Part shown: positions 41,986 to 49,921 of the stretch, in pieces | Layout: each line of letters starts with the position of its first letter | How positions within the stretch are numbered: the stretch's first letter is position 1 | Source: Azospirillum endophyticum | GTDB lineage: Bacteria > Pseudomonadota > Alphaproteobacteria > Azospirillales > Azospirillaceae | DNA: 64,000 nucleotides | Direction of reading: 5' to 3' | Assembly: GCF_016595245.1 (NCBI RefSeq) | Contig: NZ_JAENHM010000077.1 | Location: 71,801-135,800, forward strand | Position numbers and translations under genes: made by a program | The notes under the pieces: generated by a model | Seen by the model: only the letters and a program-made list of their open reading frames with translations | Database searches by the model: none | What the model was told of the DNA's origin: nothing

Positions 41986-43290
41986 CTAACGGGCCGGTTC
42001 GCGGACCGCCAGCATAAGCCCGAAGCCGACCGCGAAGAAAGCCAGAACCGTCGCCATGCCGGCGCGCTGGCTGGCGAAGGCCTGGGTCGCCAGCCCGAAC
42101 AGCAGCGGGCCGAAGAAGCCGACGAAGCGGCCGGTCAGGCCGTAGAGACCGAACATCTCCCCCGCCATGCCCGGCGGGGCGAGGCGCGCCATCATCGACC
42201 GCCCGGCCGCCTGGGCCGGGCCGAAGAACAGGCCGAGGCCCAGCGCGAAGACCCAGAACCACAGCCGGTCCGTCGCCAGCAGCAGCGGCACGCCGCAGGC
42301 GGTCATGCCGGCCAGCGCGATCAGGATCACCGGCCTGGCCCCCGCCCGGTCGTCCATCCAGGCGAAGCCGATGGCGCCCAGCCCGGCCACCACGTTCAGC
42401 GCGATGGCGAAGACCAGGATCTCCTCGAAGCTCATGCCGAAGGTGCCGGCGGCGAACAGGCCGCCGAAGGCGGTGATGGTGTTGATGCCGTCGCGGTAGA
42501 AGGCGCTGGCGATCAGGAAGCGCATCACTTCGCGGTAGCGCCGGGCCTGGCGCAGCGTGGCGGCCAGCGTCGCCACCCCCTCGCGCGCCGCCCGCAGCAG
42601 GCCGTGGCCGGTCGCCGGCTCGTCGGGCACCCACAGGAAATAGGGCAGCGCGAACAGCCCGTACCAGGCGGCGGCCAGCAGGGCGGTGGCGCGGACGTTG
42701 GCCTGCGGCCCCCAGTCGGCCCACTCCATGCCGGAAAGGCCGAACAGCGGGGCCGGCGCCTGGACGAAGCCGACCAGGGCCAGGACGAGGCAGGCCAGCC
42801 CGCCGAAATAGCCGATGCCCCAGCCCCAGCCCGACACCCGGCCGAGCAGCCGGGCCGGCACCAGCCCCGGCAGGGTGGCGTTGTAGAAGACGTTGGCGAG
42901 TTCGAAGGCGACGGTGGCGACCACCACGCAGGCCAGCGCGAAGCCGGCGTCGGCCGGGTCGGGCCGCACCCACCAGAGGGCGGCGGTGAAGGCCACCGTC
43001 ACCAGGGTGAACAGCGCCATCCAGGGCTTGCGCCGCCCGGCGCGGTCGGCGACGGCGCCCAGCACCGGGCTCAGCACCGCGATGGCGACGCCGGCCACCG
43101 TCATCGCCGCGCTCCAGCGCGCCGTGCCCTCGACCGGGTCGCCGACCACGCCGCGGGCGAAATAGACGGCGAAGACGAAGGTGGTGATGATGGTGTTGTA
43201 GGCGGAATTCGCCCAGTCGTAGAGGCACCAGGAGAGGATGGCGCGGCGGGAGGGGGCCTTCCCGGAAGACAGATCAGCCGCATTCGACAA
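41986..43290 (-). CDS. UMF1-family MFS transporter
   Basis: A 434-aa transporter with about 12 membrane helices, of the UMF1/Atg22-like major facilitator group. The family start SWCLYDWANSAYNTIITTFV is present, as are VLGAVADRAGRRKPWM (the loop 2-3 motif), VFYNATLPGLV and ASAFYRDGINTITAFGG. The substrate is unknown; relatives are linked to export of amino acids or other small molecules. A TTG start at 43290 is preferred, because GGAGG stands seven bases before it. The first ATG, at 43320, lies inside a palindromic repeat and has no ribosome-binding site. Confidence 0.88.
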   Translation of the reverse strand: MSNAADLSSGKAPSRRAILSWCLYDWANSAYNTIITTFVFAVYFARGVVGDPVEGTARWSAAMTVAGVAIAVLSPVLGAVADRAGRRKPWMALFTLVTVAFTAALWWVRPDPADAGFALACVVVATVAFELANVFYNATLPGLVPARLLGRVSGWGWGIGYFGGLACLVLALVGFVQAPAPLFGLSGMEWADWGPQANVRATALLAAAWYGLFALPYFLWVPDEPATGHGLLRAAREGVATLAATLRQARRYREVMRFLIASAFYRDGINTITAFGGLFAAGTFGMSFEEILVFAIALNVVAGLGAIGFAWMDDRAGARPVILIALAGMTACGVPLLLATDRLWFWVFALGLGLFFGPAQAAGRSMMARLAPPGMAGEMFGLYGLTGRFVGFFGPLLFGLATQAFASQRAGMATVLAFFAVGFGLMLAVREPAR

Positions 43291-43315
43291 ATTCGATCCT
43301 CCGCGAGGGAAACCC

Positions 43316-43397
43316 GTCATTCCCGCGAAGGCGGGACTCCAGCCGGTTCAGGAATTTTCACAGAGGTTTCCTGGATCCCCGCCTTCGCGGGGATGAC
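43316..43397. repeat. REP-like intergenic palindrome (GTCATTCCCGCG type)
   Basis: An imperfect inverted repeat: the left arm GTCATTCCCGCGAAGGCGGG continues to ACTCCAG, and the right arm begins CTGGATCCCCGCCTTCGCGG and ends GGATGAC. This is the type of short palindromic element widespread in proteobacterial genomes. It fills nearly the whole gap between the methyltransferase and MFS genes, and its left edge supplies an ATG in frame with the MFS gene. Confidence 0.85.
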
Positions 43398-43433
43398 GGA
43401 AGTCCTTATCCAAGGATCGGGAACGCTCCCCGA

Positions 43434-45092
43434 CTAGCCCTGCCCGCCTCCGGTCAGCCCGTCCACGCCAAAGGAGATCTGGTTGTTGTCGTAGCGGGCG
43501 ACGATGCGCAGGCGGTCGCCGGCCGACAGGGCGATCGGCTTTTCCAGGAAGGTCATCGCCTGCTTCCAGTGGTTGGTGCGGGCGCGGCTTTCCGACTTGT
43601 AGACCACCTCCTCGTCCATGAAGAGGTCGAACCAGAAGGCGATGCCGTGGCAGGTGCCGGCGGTGACGATGGTGACGTCGATCACCCGCTCGCCCTCCTC
43701 CGGCATGTTGCGGGTGAAGTCGAAGTCGAGCGCGGTGAAGGGCTTCGACAGCGGGGTGTGGGCGTCGGCGCCGAGATCGAGCTGCTGGTAGCCGGGGGAG
43801 CGGAAGACGTCGAAGCTGCCCATGTCGAAGCCGTCGATGGTCTCCACCGGGTTGATGCGGGCCAGCTCCGGCGTCTCCACCAGCATGGCGTAGACGGTGG
43901 AGGCGCGCGGGATGATGGCGCCGCCCGGCTTCACCAGATGGGTGCGGGCATGCTGCAGAACCGACAGCATGCGCGGGGCCAGCATGCCGATGTTGATCAG
44001 CTCCGACACGAAGACGTCGGCCTTCTCCGGCAGATCGCCGCCCTCGCCCACCGTCAGCTGGGTCGACAGGCGCGGCACCACGTCGATGCGGCCGGCATAG
44101 CCGTTGCGCGCCACCGTCTCCTTGGCGACGCGGGCGAGGATCGGGTTGACCTCGCAGGTCACCACCTTCTTCGCCCCGGCGCGGGCCGCCATCATGGCGA
44201 CGATGCCGGAGCCGGTGCCGATCTCCAGCACCAGGGAGTCGGGCTTCACCGCCCGTTCCAGCGAGCGCTTGTAGGCCTCGTTCCGCTCGAAATCATTGAT
44301 CATCGGCAGGTGCCAGCCGGGCACCGCGTTGGAATAGATCAGCCGGCGGGTGAACTTCACCATCGGGTGGTCGGGGGCCTGCTCGCGCGCCGCCTCGATC
44401 ACCTCGATCGCCTCGGCGGCGCGGTCCAGGCTCTGCAGCACATGGGCGAGGCCGACCTGGGCCGGGACGAAGCGCGGGGCGGCGGCCAGCACGGTGCGGA
44501 ACTCCGCCTCCGCCTCCTCAAGCCGGCCGCGGGTGGAGAGCAGCTCCGCCAGGCTGTAATGGACGTCGAGATAGTCGGGCGCCTGGGCCAGCGCGGTGCG
44601 GAAGTGATGCTCCGCCTCCTCCAGCTCGCCCAGCTCGCGCAGGGTGGCGGCGAGGAAATGATGCATCTCCGGCGCTTCCGGGCGGAGGTCGAGGGCGGCG
44701 CGGAAACAGTCGGCCGCCTCCTCCACCCGGCTCTGCGCCTTCAGCGCGTTGCCGAGGTTGCCGTGCAGCTCCGGCAGGCGCGGGTTGAGGGCGAGGCCGG
44801 CGCGGAACGCCTCCTCCGCCTCCGCCGGGCGGGCCTGCTGGAAGAGCAGGCTGCCGCGGCTGTTGTGGAAGGACGGGTCGTCGCCCTTCTCGGCGATGGC
44901 CTGGGCGAACAGCTCCAGCGCCCTGTCCGGATGGCCGGTGTGGGCGGCGACCAGCCCCAGCAGGTGCAGAGCGTCGGCATTGTGCGGATCCGTCGCCAGG
45001 ATCCCCCGGCAGACCTGTTCCGCCCCCGCCAGATCGTTGCTGCGGAAACGCTTGACCGCGTCGAGCAGGGTCGGGGCGGGGGTGTCGGTCAT
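43434..45092 (-). CDS. TPR-repeat protein with PRMT-like methyltransferase domain
   Basis: A 552-aa two-part protein. Residues about 5-245 are tetratricopeptide repeats (e.g. DPHNADALHLLGLVAAHTGH, LPELHGNLGNALKAQSRVEE). Residues about 260-550 are a class I methyltransferase: the SAM loop is VLEIGTGSGIVAMMAARAGA, the acid after it is in VVTCEVNP, and FVSELINIGML stands where arginine methyltransferases have their first catalytic Glu. The beta-barrel-like end (GIAFWFDLFMDEEVVYKSES) supports a PRMT-like fold, as in PRMT9. The protein substrate is unknown. ATG 45092 has GGAG upstream. Confidence 0.85.
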   Translation of the reverse strand: MTDTPAPTLLDAVKRFRSNDLAGAEQVCRGILATDPHNADALHLLGLVAAHTGHPDRALELFAQAIAEKGDDPSFHNSRGSLLFQQARPAEAEEAFRAGLALNPRLPELHGNLGNALKAQSRVEEAADCFRAALDLRPEAPEMHHFLAATLRELGELEEAEHHFRTALAQAPDYLDVHYSLAELLSTRGRLEEAEAEFRTVLAAAPRFVPAQVGLAHVLQSLDRAAEAIEVIEAAREQAPDHPMVKFTRRLIYSNAVPGWHLPMINDFERNEAYKRSLERAVKPDSLVLEIGTGSGIVAMMAARAGAKKVVTCEVNPILARVAKETVARNGYAGRIDVVPRLSTQLTVGEGGDLPEKADVFVSELINIGMLAPRMLSVLQHARTHLVKPGGAIIPRASTVYAMLVETPELARINPVETIDGFDMGSFDVFRSPGYQQLDLGADAHTPLSKPFTALDFDFTRNMPEEGERVIDVTIVTAGTCHGIAFWFDLFMDEEVVYKSESRARTNHWKQAMTFLEKPIALSAGDRLRIVARYDNNQISFGVDGLTGGGQG

Positions 45093-45205
45093 CGCGGCGG
45101 GCTCCAGGGTCGGCGGGAACACGGGAAAGGTCGCCGCACCATACCGGGAATTGCCGCACCGCTACAGCCTTTCGATCCGGCGGGGGTTGCGCTTGGCGAT
45201 AACCG

Positions 45206-45228
45206 CCCTCTCCCGCCCCGGGAGAGGG
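45206..45228. repeat. 23-bp palindrome CCCTCTCCCG-CCC-CGGGAGAGGG
   Basis: A perfect ten-base stem with a three-base centre in the gap between the divergent methyltransferase and deaminase genes. The same 23 bases occur at 59236-59258, and related arms at about 59450 and 62117, so it is a member of a dispersed family. Confidence 0.75.
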
Positions 45229-45311
45229 AGTGATGCGATTCCTCCGGCCATTGCATGTGCGCGATTATCACGGCATCCGTACCCGCAAAAGGGGAATGAG
45301 GAGGCGGGTAC

Positions 45312-46880
45312 ATGACGCGCAAGGGAATCAGGGGCAGAGTCGTGGGAGCGCTTGCGGTGCTGCTGCTGGCAGGTTGTGCCACGGCGGAGATGGGGGGCGG
45401 CGGGCAGCCGGGTGGCGATGCGTCCGGATCGGCGGCGGCGCGGCGGTTCGAGGCGGTGCGCGGCAACCCGCCGGAGCTGCGCGCCTTCCTCTACCGCATG
45501 CCCAAGGGCGCCGACCTGCACAGCCACCTGACCGGTGCGGTCTATGCCGAGACCTACCTGCGGATGGCGGCCGGTGCCGGGCTGTGCTTCGACGTCGCGG
45601 GCAGGACGCTGGTGGCGCCGACGAAGCAGGCACCCTGCGGCGACGCCAAATCCGGCCGGCCGGGAGCGGCGGCGGTGATCGCCGACGGCGTGCTGTACCC
45701 GGCGGCGCTGGACGCCCTGTCGACGCGCGACGCGCTGCCGGTTTCCGGCTACAGCCTGCACGACCAGTTCTTCGCCACCTTCGGCCGCTTCCGCGCCGCC
45801 ACCGGCGCCGGCCCGGCCGCCGGCGGCGACCTGCTGGCCGAAGTGGTGGATCGCGCCGGCCGGCAGGGCGAGCGCCATGTCGAGCTGATGGTGTCCTTCG
45901 GCAGCGGCCCGGCCGCCGTCCTCGGCAAGGCCTTCCCCTGGACCCCGCAGGCGGCGGCCGACCTGCCGGGCACCGCCGACCGGCTGGTCGCCGCCGGGCT
46001 GCCCGCCCTGGTCGCTCCGGCCCGGCAGGAGATCGACGCGGCCGAGGCGCGGATGCGCAGCCTTCTGGGCTGCGGCACGCCGGCGGCGCGGCCGGGCTGC
46101 GCGGTGTCGGTGCGCTACCTCCAGCAGGTGGCGCGCACGCAAGGGCCCGGGCCGGTCTTCGCCACCACCCTGTTCAACGCCCTGCTGGAAGCGCAGGAGC
46201 CGCGGGTCGTCGGCCTGAACTTCGTGGCGCCGGAGGACAACCCGGTGGCGCTGGAGGATTACGACCTGCACATGCGCATGGTGGCGGAGACGACGCGCCG
46301 GCTTCCCGGCACCAACGTGGCGCTGCATGCCGGCGAACTGACGCTGGGCCTCGTCCCGCCGGAGCGGCTACGCGACCATATCCGCAAGGCGGTGGAGGTC
46401 GCCGGGGCCAAGCGCATCGGCCATGGCGTCGACCTGATGTACGAGGACGATCCCCGGGGCCTGCTGCGGGTGATGGCCCAGCGCAAGGTGGCGGTGGAGG
46501 TCAACCTGACCAGCAACGACAAGATCCTGGGCGTCAGCGGCAAGGCCCACCCCCTGCCGGTCTACCGCGCCGCCGGGGTGCCGGTGGTGCTGTCGACCGA
46601 CGATGAAGGCGTGAGCAGGATCGACCTGACCAACGAGCTGCAGCGCGCGGTGGAGGAGTTCGGGCTGGGCTACGCCGACCTCGTCGGGCTGGCCCGCGCC
46701 AGCCTGGAACACAGCTTCCTGCCCGGCGACAGCCTGTGGTCGGCCCCCGGCTGCACCCCGCCGGGGCTCGCCGAGGCCTGCCGTGCCGTGACGGAGCGCA
46801 GCGAGAAGGCGCGGGTCCAGCAGGGGCTGGAAGAGGCGCTGCTGCGCTTCGACCGCGAGATGGCGGGCGGGAGGTCTTGA
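45312..46880 (+). CDS. Adenosine-deaminase-family lipoprotein
   Basis: A 522-aa member of the metal-dependent amidohydrolase/adenosine deaminase superfamily, with an export signal and lipobox LLAGC (Cys22). Zinc ligands H70 and H72 lie in KGADLHSHLTGAVYAE. The substrate and metal His is in NVALHAGELTL, the catalytic His is in RIGHGVDLMYEDDP, and the final Asp pair is in VVLSTDDEGVSRIDLTNE. The length and the insertion after residue 90 resemble secreted ADGF-type enzymes rather than the short cytosolic form. GAGGAGG precedes the ATG. It should act on nucleosides in the periplasm; the exact substrate is not certain. Confidence 0.88.
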   Translation: MTRKGIRGRVVGALAVLLLAGCATAEMGGGGQPGGDASGSAAARRFEAVRGNPPELRAFLYRMPKGADLHSHLTGAVYAETYLRMAAGAGLCFDVAGRTLVAPTKQAPCGDAKSGRPGAAAVIADGVLYPAALDALSTRDALPVSGYSLHDQFFATFGRFRAATGAGPAAGGDLLAEVVDRAGRQGERHVELMVSFGSGPAAVLGKAFPWTPQAAADLPGTADRLVAAGLPALVAPARQEIDAAEARMRSLLGCGTPAARPGCAVSVRYLQQVARTQGPGPVFATTLFNALLEAQEPRVVGLNFVAPEDNPVALEDYDLHMRMVAETTRRLPGTNVALHAGELTLGLVPPERLRDHIRKAVEVAGAKRIGHGVDLMYEDDPRGLLRVMAQRKVAVEVNLTSNDKILGVSGKAHPLPVYRAAGVPVVLSTDDEGVSRIDLTNELQRAVEEFGLGYADLVGLARASLEHSFLPGDSLWSAPGCTPPGLAEACRAVTERSEKARVQQGLEEALLRFDREMAGGRS

Positions 46881-46914
46881 TAGCAGGGTTGCGGACAACG
46901 TCTTGGAGTTGGGT

Positions 46915-47058
46915 GGCAAGATCGACACGGATTTCACGGATTTAGGCACGGATCACACGGTTTTTTTATATCAGCGGTCCGGTTGCAGCGATCCTGCAAG
47001 GGTTAGACCATCCGTGAAATCCGTGTTTTGATCCGTGAAATCCGTGTCTATCTTGTCC
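46915..47058. repeat. Dispersed 'CACGGATTT' palindromic repeat, copy 2
   Basis: The left arm (46915-46960) starts GGCAAGATCGACACGGATTT and carries three CACGGAT units; the right arm (47008-47058) has the inverted ATCCGTGAAATCCGTG unit twice. It is the partner of the element at 29022-29144 and shares a 27-base stretch with it. It fills the gap between the deaminase and tagF, two convergent genes. Confidence 0.75.
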
Positions 47059-47107
47059 GCGCCTTCCGTACCTCCCGGAAACAGTCCGCAAACACTGACC
47101 CGGCTGC

Positions 47108-47806
47108 TTACCCCTCGTCCGCATCCTCCCAGCCCCAGCGGTCCCAGGCGCCGTCGAGGAAGGCGGTCAGGCGGGGGCCGGCGGGGAGGCCGGGGCAGGA
47201 CAGCAGCGACGGCGCGACGCGGCCGGCGCCGCGGGTCCACCACAGGCTGGCGTCGGCGCGCAGCGGGCCGGACAGGCGGCCGAGCAGGGCGCGGGTGGCG
47301 GCGCCGACGCGCTCCGGTTCCGGGCGGCCGAGGATGGCGAGGCGGGCCGGCAGCCCCTCGACATCGGCACCGGCGCGGCAGGCGTCGGCCGCCAGCGCCT
47401 CGGCGCGGGCGAGCCAGGGGGCGCAGGCGGCGGGGGCGTCGGCGATGTCGAAGCCGGCGGGAAGGCCGGCGGCGATGGTGAAGGGATAGAGGCGGCCGAC
47501 CCGGTCGGCGCTGGGCATCCACACCCCGACCAGCGGGGCGCCGCCGCACAGGCCGGCCGGCAGGGCGAAGCGCCAGACCGGGGCCTGGGCGAACAGCGCC
47601 TCCCACTCGCCGCCCAGCCCGCGGCTCGCCTCGCCGAGCGCCGCGGAGAGCCAGCGGTCCCAGGGGGCGAGGACCGCGCCCGGCAGGCCGTGCCCGACGA
47701 AATCGCCGCGCGCCGGCACCTTGCCGTGGAAGCCCGCCACCGGATCGGCGGCCACGCCGCCGGTCCCGGTCGGCGCCCCTTGCCGTGTCGTGAAATAGTC
47801 CATCAT
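47108..47806 (-). CDS. tagF: Type VI secretion-associated protein TagF
   Basis: A 232-aa protein of the TagF (DUF2094) family, a post-translational repressor of type VI secretion. The N-terminal signature FHGKVPARGDFVGHGLP, WDRWLSAALGEA, WRFALPAGLCGG and GVWMPSADRVGRLYPFTIAA are all typical. It is not fused to a PppA phosphatase, as it is in some species. It overlaps the stop of tssM by ATGA, so its synthesis is coupled to TssM. Confidence 0.9.
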   Translation of the reverse strand: MMDYFTTRQGAPTGTGGVAADPVAGFHGKVPARGDFVGHGLPGAVLAPWDRWLSAALGEASRGLGGEWEALFAQAPVWRFALPAGLCGGAPLVGVWMPSADRVGRLYPFTIAAGLPAGFDIADAPAACAPWLARAEALAADACRAGADVEGLPARLAILGRPEPERVGAATRALLGRLSGPLRADASLWWTRGAGRVAPSLLSCPGLPAGPRLTAFLDGAWDRWGWEDADEG

Positions 47807-49911
47807 GGCAGGGCGGCCCGGTCTGGTTGTGGAGAGGCGGGCCGGGAGGAATCAGGCTGGGACGCCGATTGGGCCAGCACCTCCTCGACGCGGGCGAGCA
47901 GCGCCTCGTCGGGCGGGACCGGGGCGAAGCCGACGGCGAACAGCGCGGCCAGATGGTCGCCGAGGGCGCGGCGCCGCGCCTCGTTGGCCGGGTCGGGCAG
48001 CGTGCGCTGCCAGTCGAGCGCCAGCCATCCGGCCAGCGCGCCGGCCTCCATCGGCGCGGTGCCGCCGACCATGCGGTAGACGCGCAGGGTCTGGCGCAGC
48101 TGGTCGGGCACGGCCCAGTCGGCGCGCAGCCGCTCCTCCAGCCGCAGGGCGATGCGGGCAAGGAACTGGCTGCGCAGGGCGCGGCTGTAGGCCTCCCGCG
48201 CCGGGCCGGCGATGCGGGCTCCCTGATACAGGCCGCCGGCCAGCGCCGGGGCGGCCCAATCCTGTCTCCCCCAGGCCTGTCCCGCCACCCCCTGCGCCTC
48301 GTCGAAGGCGAGCGGCAGGGCGCGCAGGGCGTCGAGCGCCGGCAGGATCGCCGCCGGGTCGGCATCGTCGACCCTGGCCAGCGCGCGCGGCGGCGTGTCG
48401 AGCGGGCGCAACGCCGCCTCCACCGCCGCGGCGCCGGCGTCGGCGCGCGCCAGCAGGGCGGCGTTGCCGCGGGCACTGACCAGCCACCAGCCGCCGACCG
48501 CAAGGCCGAGCGCCAGGGCGGCGACAGCCGACAGGGCGGCGCGGCGGCGGCGGGCGCGCTCCACCGCGCGATCGACCCGGGCGAGGTTGGCTTCTGGGAA
48601 CACGATGTCGGGCAGCAGGCGGTCGAGGAAATAGGTGGAGGAGGCGCCGGCGTCGGGCTCCAGCAGGCCGAGCGCGCCGCCGGTCTGGGTGGCGCTGGTC
48701 AGGTAGAGGCCGCGCAGGCGCGGCGTCTCCTCGCCCTGTTCGGAGCCGAAGACGGTGTCGACGATGTCGGCCAGCGCCGGCTCCAGCTCCGCCACCCGCA
48801 GCGGCAGGGCGAAGCTGTCGCTCCGGCGGCGGAGGTCGGGCTCCTGGTGCAGCCGGTCGAGCAGCCGCTCATCCAGCCGCCGCACCAGCCCGGCATAGAG
48901 GTCGCGGAAGGCGGGCAGCGGGCTGCTGGCAGGCCCATCATCGACAGGCAGGGTCAGGCCCCAGACCTGGCTGCGCGCCTCGCGGTCCAGCGGGTCGAAG
49001 AAGGTGGCGAAGCCGTCCAGCAGGTCGGCCTTGGTCAGCAGCAGATAGACCGGCAGGCGCAGGCCGAGATGGACGCGCAGCTCGTTCAGGCGCTGGCGGA
49101 TCAGGATGGCGTGGTTGCGGCGCTCGGCATCGGTCCAGCCCGTCAATTCGGGTATGCTGACGGTCAGCAGGACGCCGTTGGCGGGCTGGCGCGGCCGGTG
49201 CTCCTTCAGGAGGTCGAGCAGGCCGGACCACACCCGGCCGTCCACCGCGCGCCGGCTGTCCTGGGTGGTGTAGCGGCCGGCGGTGTCGATCAGCACGGCG
49301 CGGTCGGTGAACCACCAGTCGCAGTTGCGGGTGCCGGCCAGACCGGCCAGCGGCCCGGTGACGGTGCCCGGGACCAGCGGGGCGGCGAGGCCGGTGTTGG
49401 CGAGCGCGGTGGTCTTGCCCGAGCCGGGGGCGCCGATCACCAGATACCAGGGAAGCTGGTAGAGGTAGCGCCCGCCCCGGCGCCTGCGCAGCTGGGCCAG
49501 CGCGGCGTCCAGCCGCTTGCGCACCGTGCCGATCTCCTCCAGCGAGGCCTTCAGCTCGGGGTCGCGGCCGGCGGCCAGCGCCTGAAGCAGGCGGGCGTTG
49601 GCGGCGCGCTCGCGGACGTCGATGCGGCGGTTGACCAGGATCCAGGCGGCGAGCGCCAGCAGGAGCGGCAGCAGCCGGACGCTCCAGTCGGCCTGGACGG
49701 CCGGCAGCAGCTGCGGCGCGGCGGAGGCCGCCAGCCGCGGCAGCAGCAGCCAGCCGGCCAGCCCGAGCGCCAGCACGCCCGGCAGCGACAGCGCCCAGCG
49801 GGCACGGGCGGAGCGGTGCGGTGACGGTGTGGAAGGGGCGGTGGTCCGGCGGCGCCCGGCGGTCTTCTTCACCGCTTCGGCGCCGGCCTTGCTGGTGCGG
49901 CGATCGGCCAT
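47803..49911 (-). CDS. tssM: Type VI secretion inner-membrane protein TssM, short form
   Basis: A 702-aa IcmF/TssM protein. Two membrane helices near residues 43-60 and 78-93 are followed by the cytoplasmic NTPase domain with Walker A GAPGSGKTTAL at 160-170 and DTAGRYTTQDS. LLLTKADLLDGFATFFDPLD and a third helix near 455-475 (LSAVAALALGLAVGGWWLVS) come next. Only about 220 periplasmic residues remain after it. Usual TssM has 1100-1200 residues, with a large periplasmic part that contacts TssJ. The normal ATGA coupling to tagF and the uninterrupted frame argue for a true short form rather than a fresh deletion. TssL lies 10 bases upstream. Confidence 0.88.
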   Translation of the reverse strand: MADRRTSKAGAEAVKKTAGRRRTTAPSTPSPHRSARARWALSLPGVLALGLAGWLLLPRLAASAAPQLLPAVQADWSVRLLPLLLALAAWILVNRRIDVRERAANARLLQALAAGRDPELKASLEEIGTVRKRLDAALAQLRRRRGGRYLYQLPWYLVIGAPGSGKTTALANTGLAAPLVPGTVTGPLAGLAGTRNCDWWFTDRAVLIDTAGRYTTQDSRRAVDGRVWSGLLDLLKEHRPRQPANGVLLTVSIPELTGWTDAERRNHAILIRQRLNELRVHLGLRLPVYLLLTKADLLDGFATFFDPLDREARSQVWGLTLPVDDGPASSPLPAFRDLYAGLVRRLDERLLDRLHQEPDLRRRSDSFALPLRVAELEPALADIVDTVFGSEQGEETPRLRGLYLTSATQTGGALGLLEPDAGASSTYFLDRLLPDIVFPEANLARVDRAVERARRRRAALSAVAALALGLAVGGWWLVSARGNAALLARADAGAAAVEAALRPLDTPPRALARVDDADPAAILPALDALRALPLAFDEAQGVAGQAWGRQDWAAPALAGGLYQGARIAGPAREAYSRALRSQFLARIALRLEERLRADWAVPDQLRQTLRVYRMVGGTAPMEAGALAGWLALDWQRTLPDPANEARRRALGDHLAALFAVGFAPVPPDEALLARVEEVLAQSASQPDSSRPASPQPDRAALP

Positions 49912-49921
49912 GGCGGGCGCC

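Noticed and set aside
41497..43437. A 646-codon plus-strand frame antisense to the MFS transporter
   Set aside because: It reads as Gln/His/Gly-rich low-complexity text and ends in the palindromic repeat; the transporter is clear on the minus strand.
47827..49824. A 665-codon plus-strand frame antisense to tssM
   Set aside because: Composition is that of a codon-position shadow, while TssM carries Walker A and membrane helices on the minus strand.
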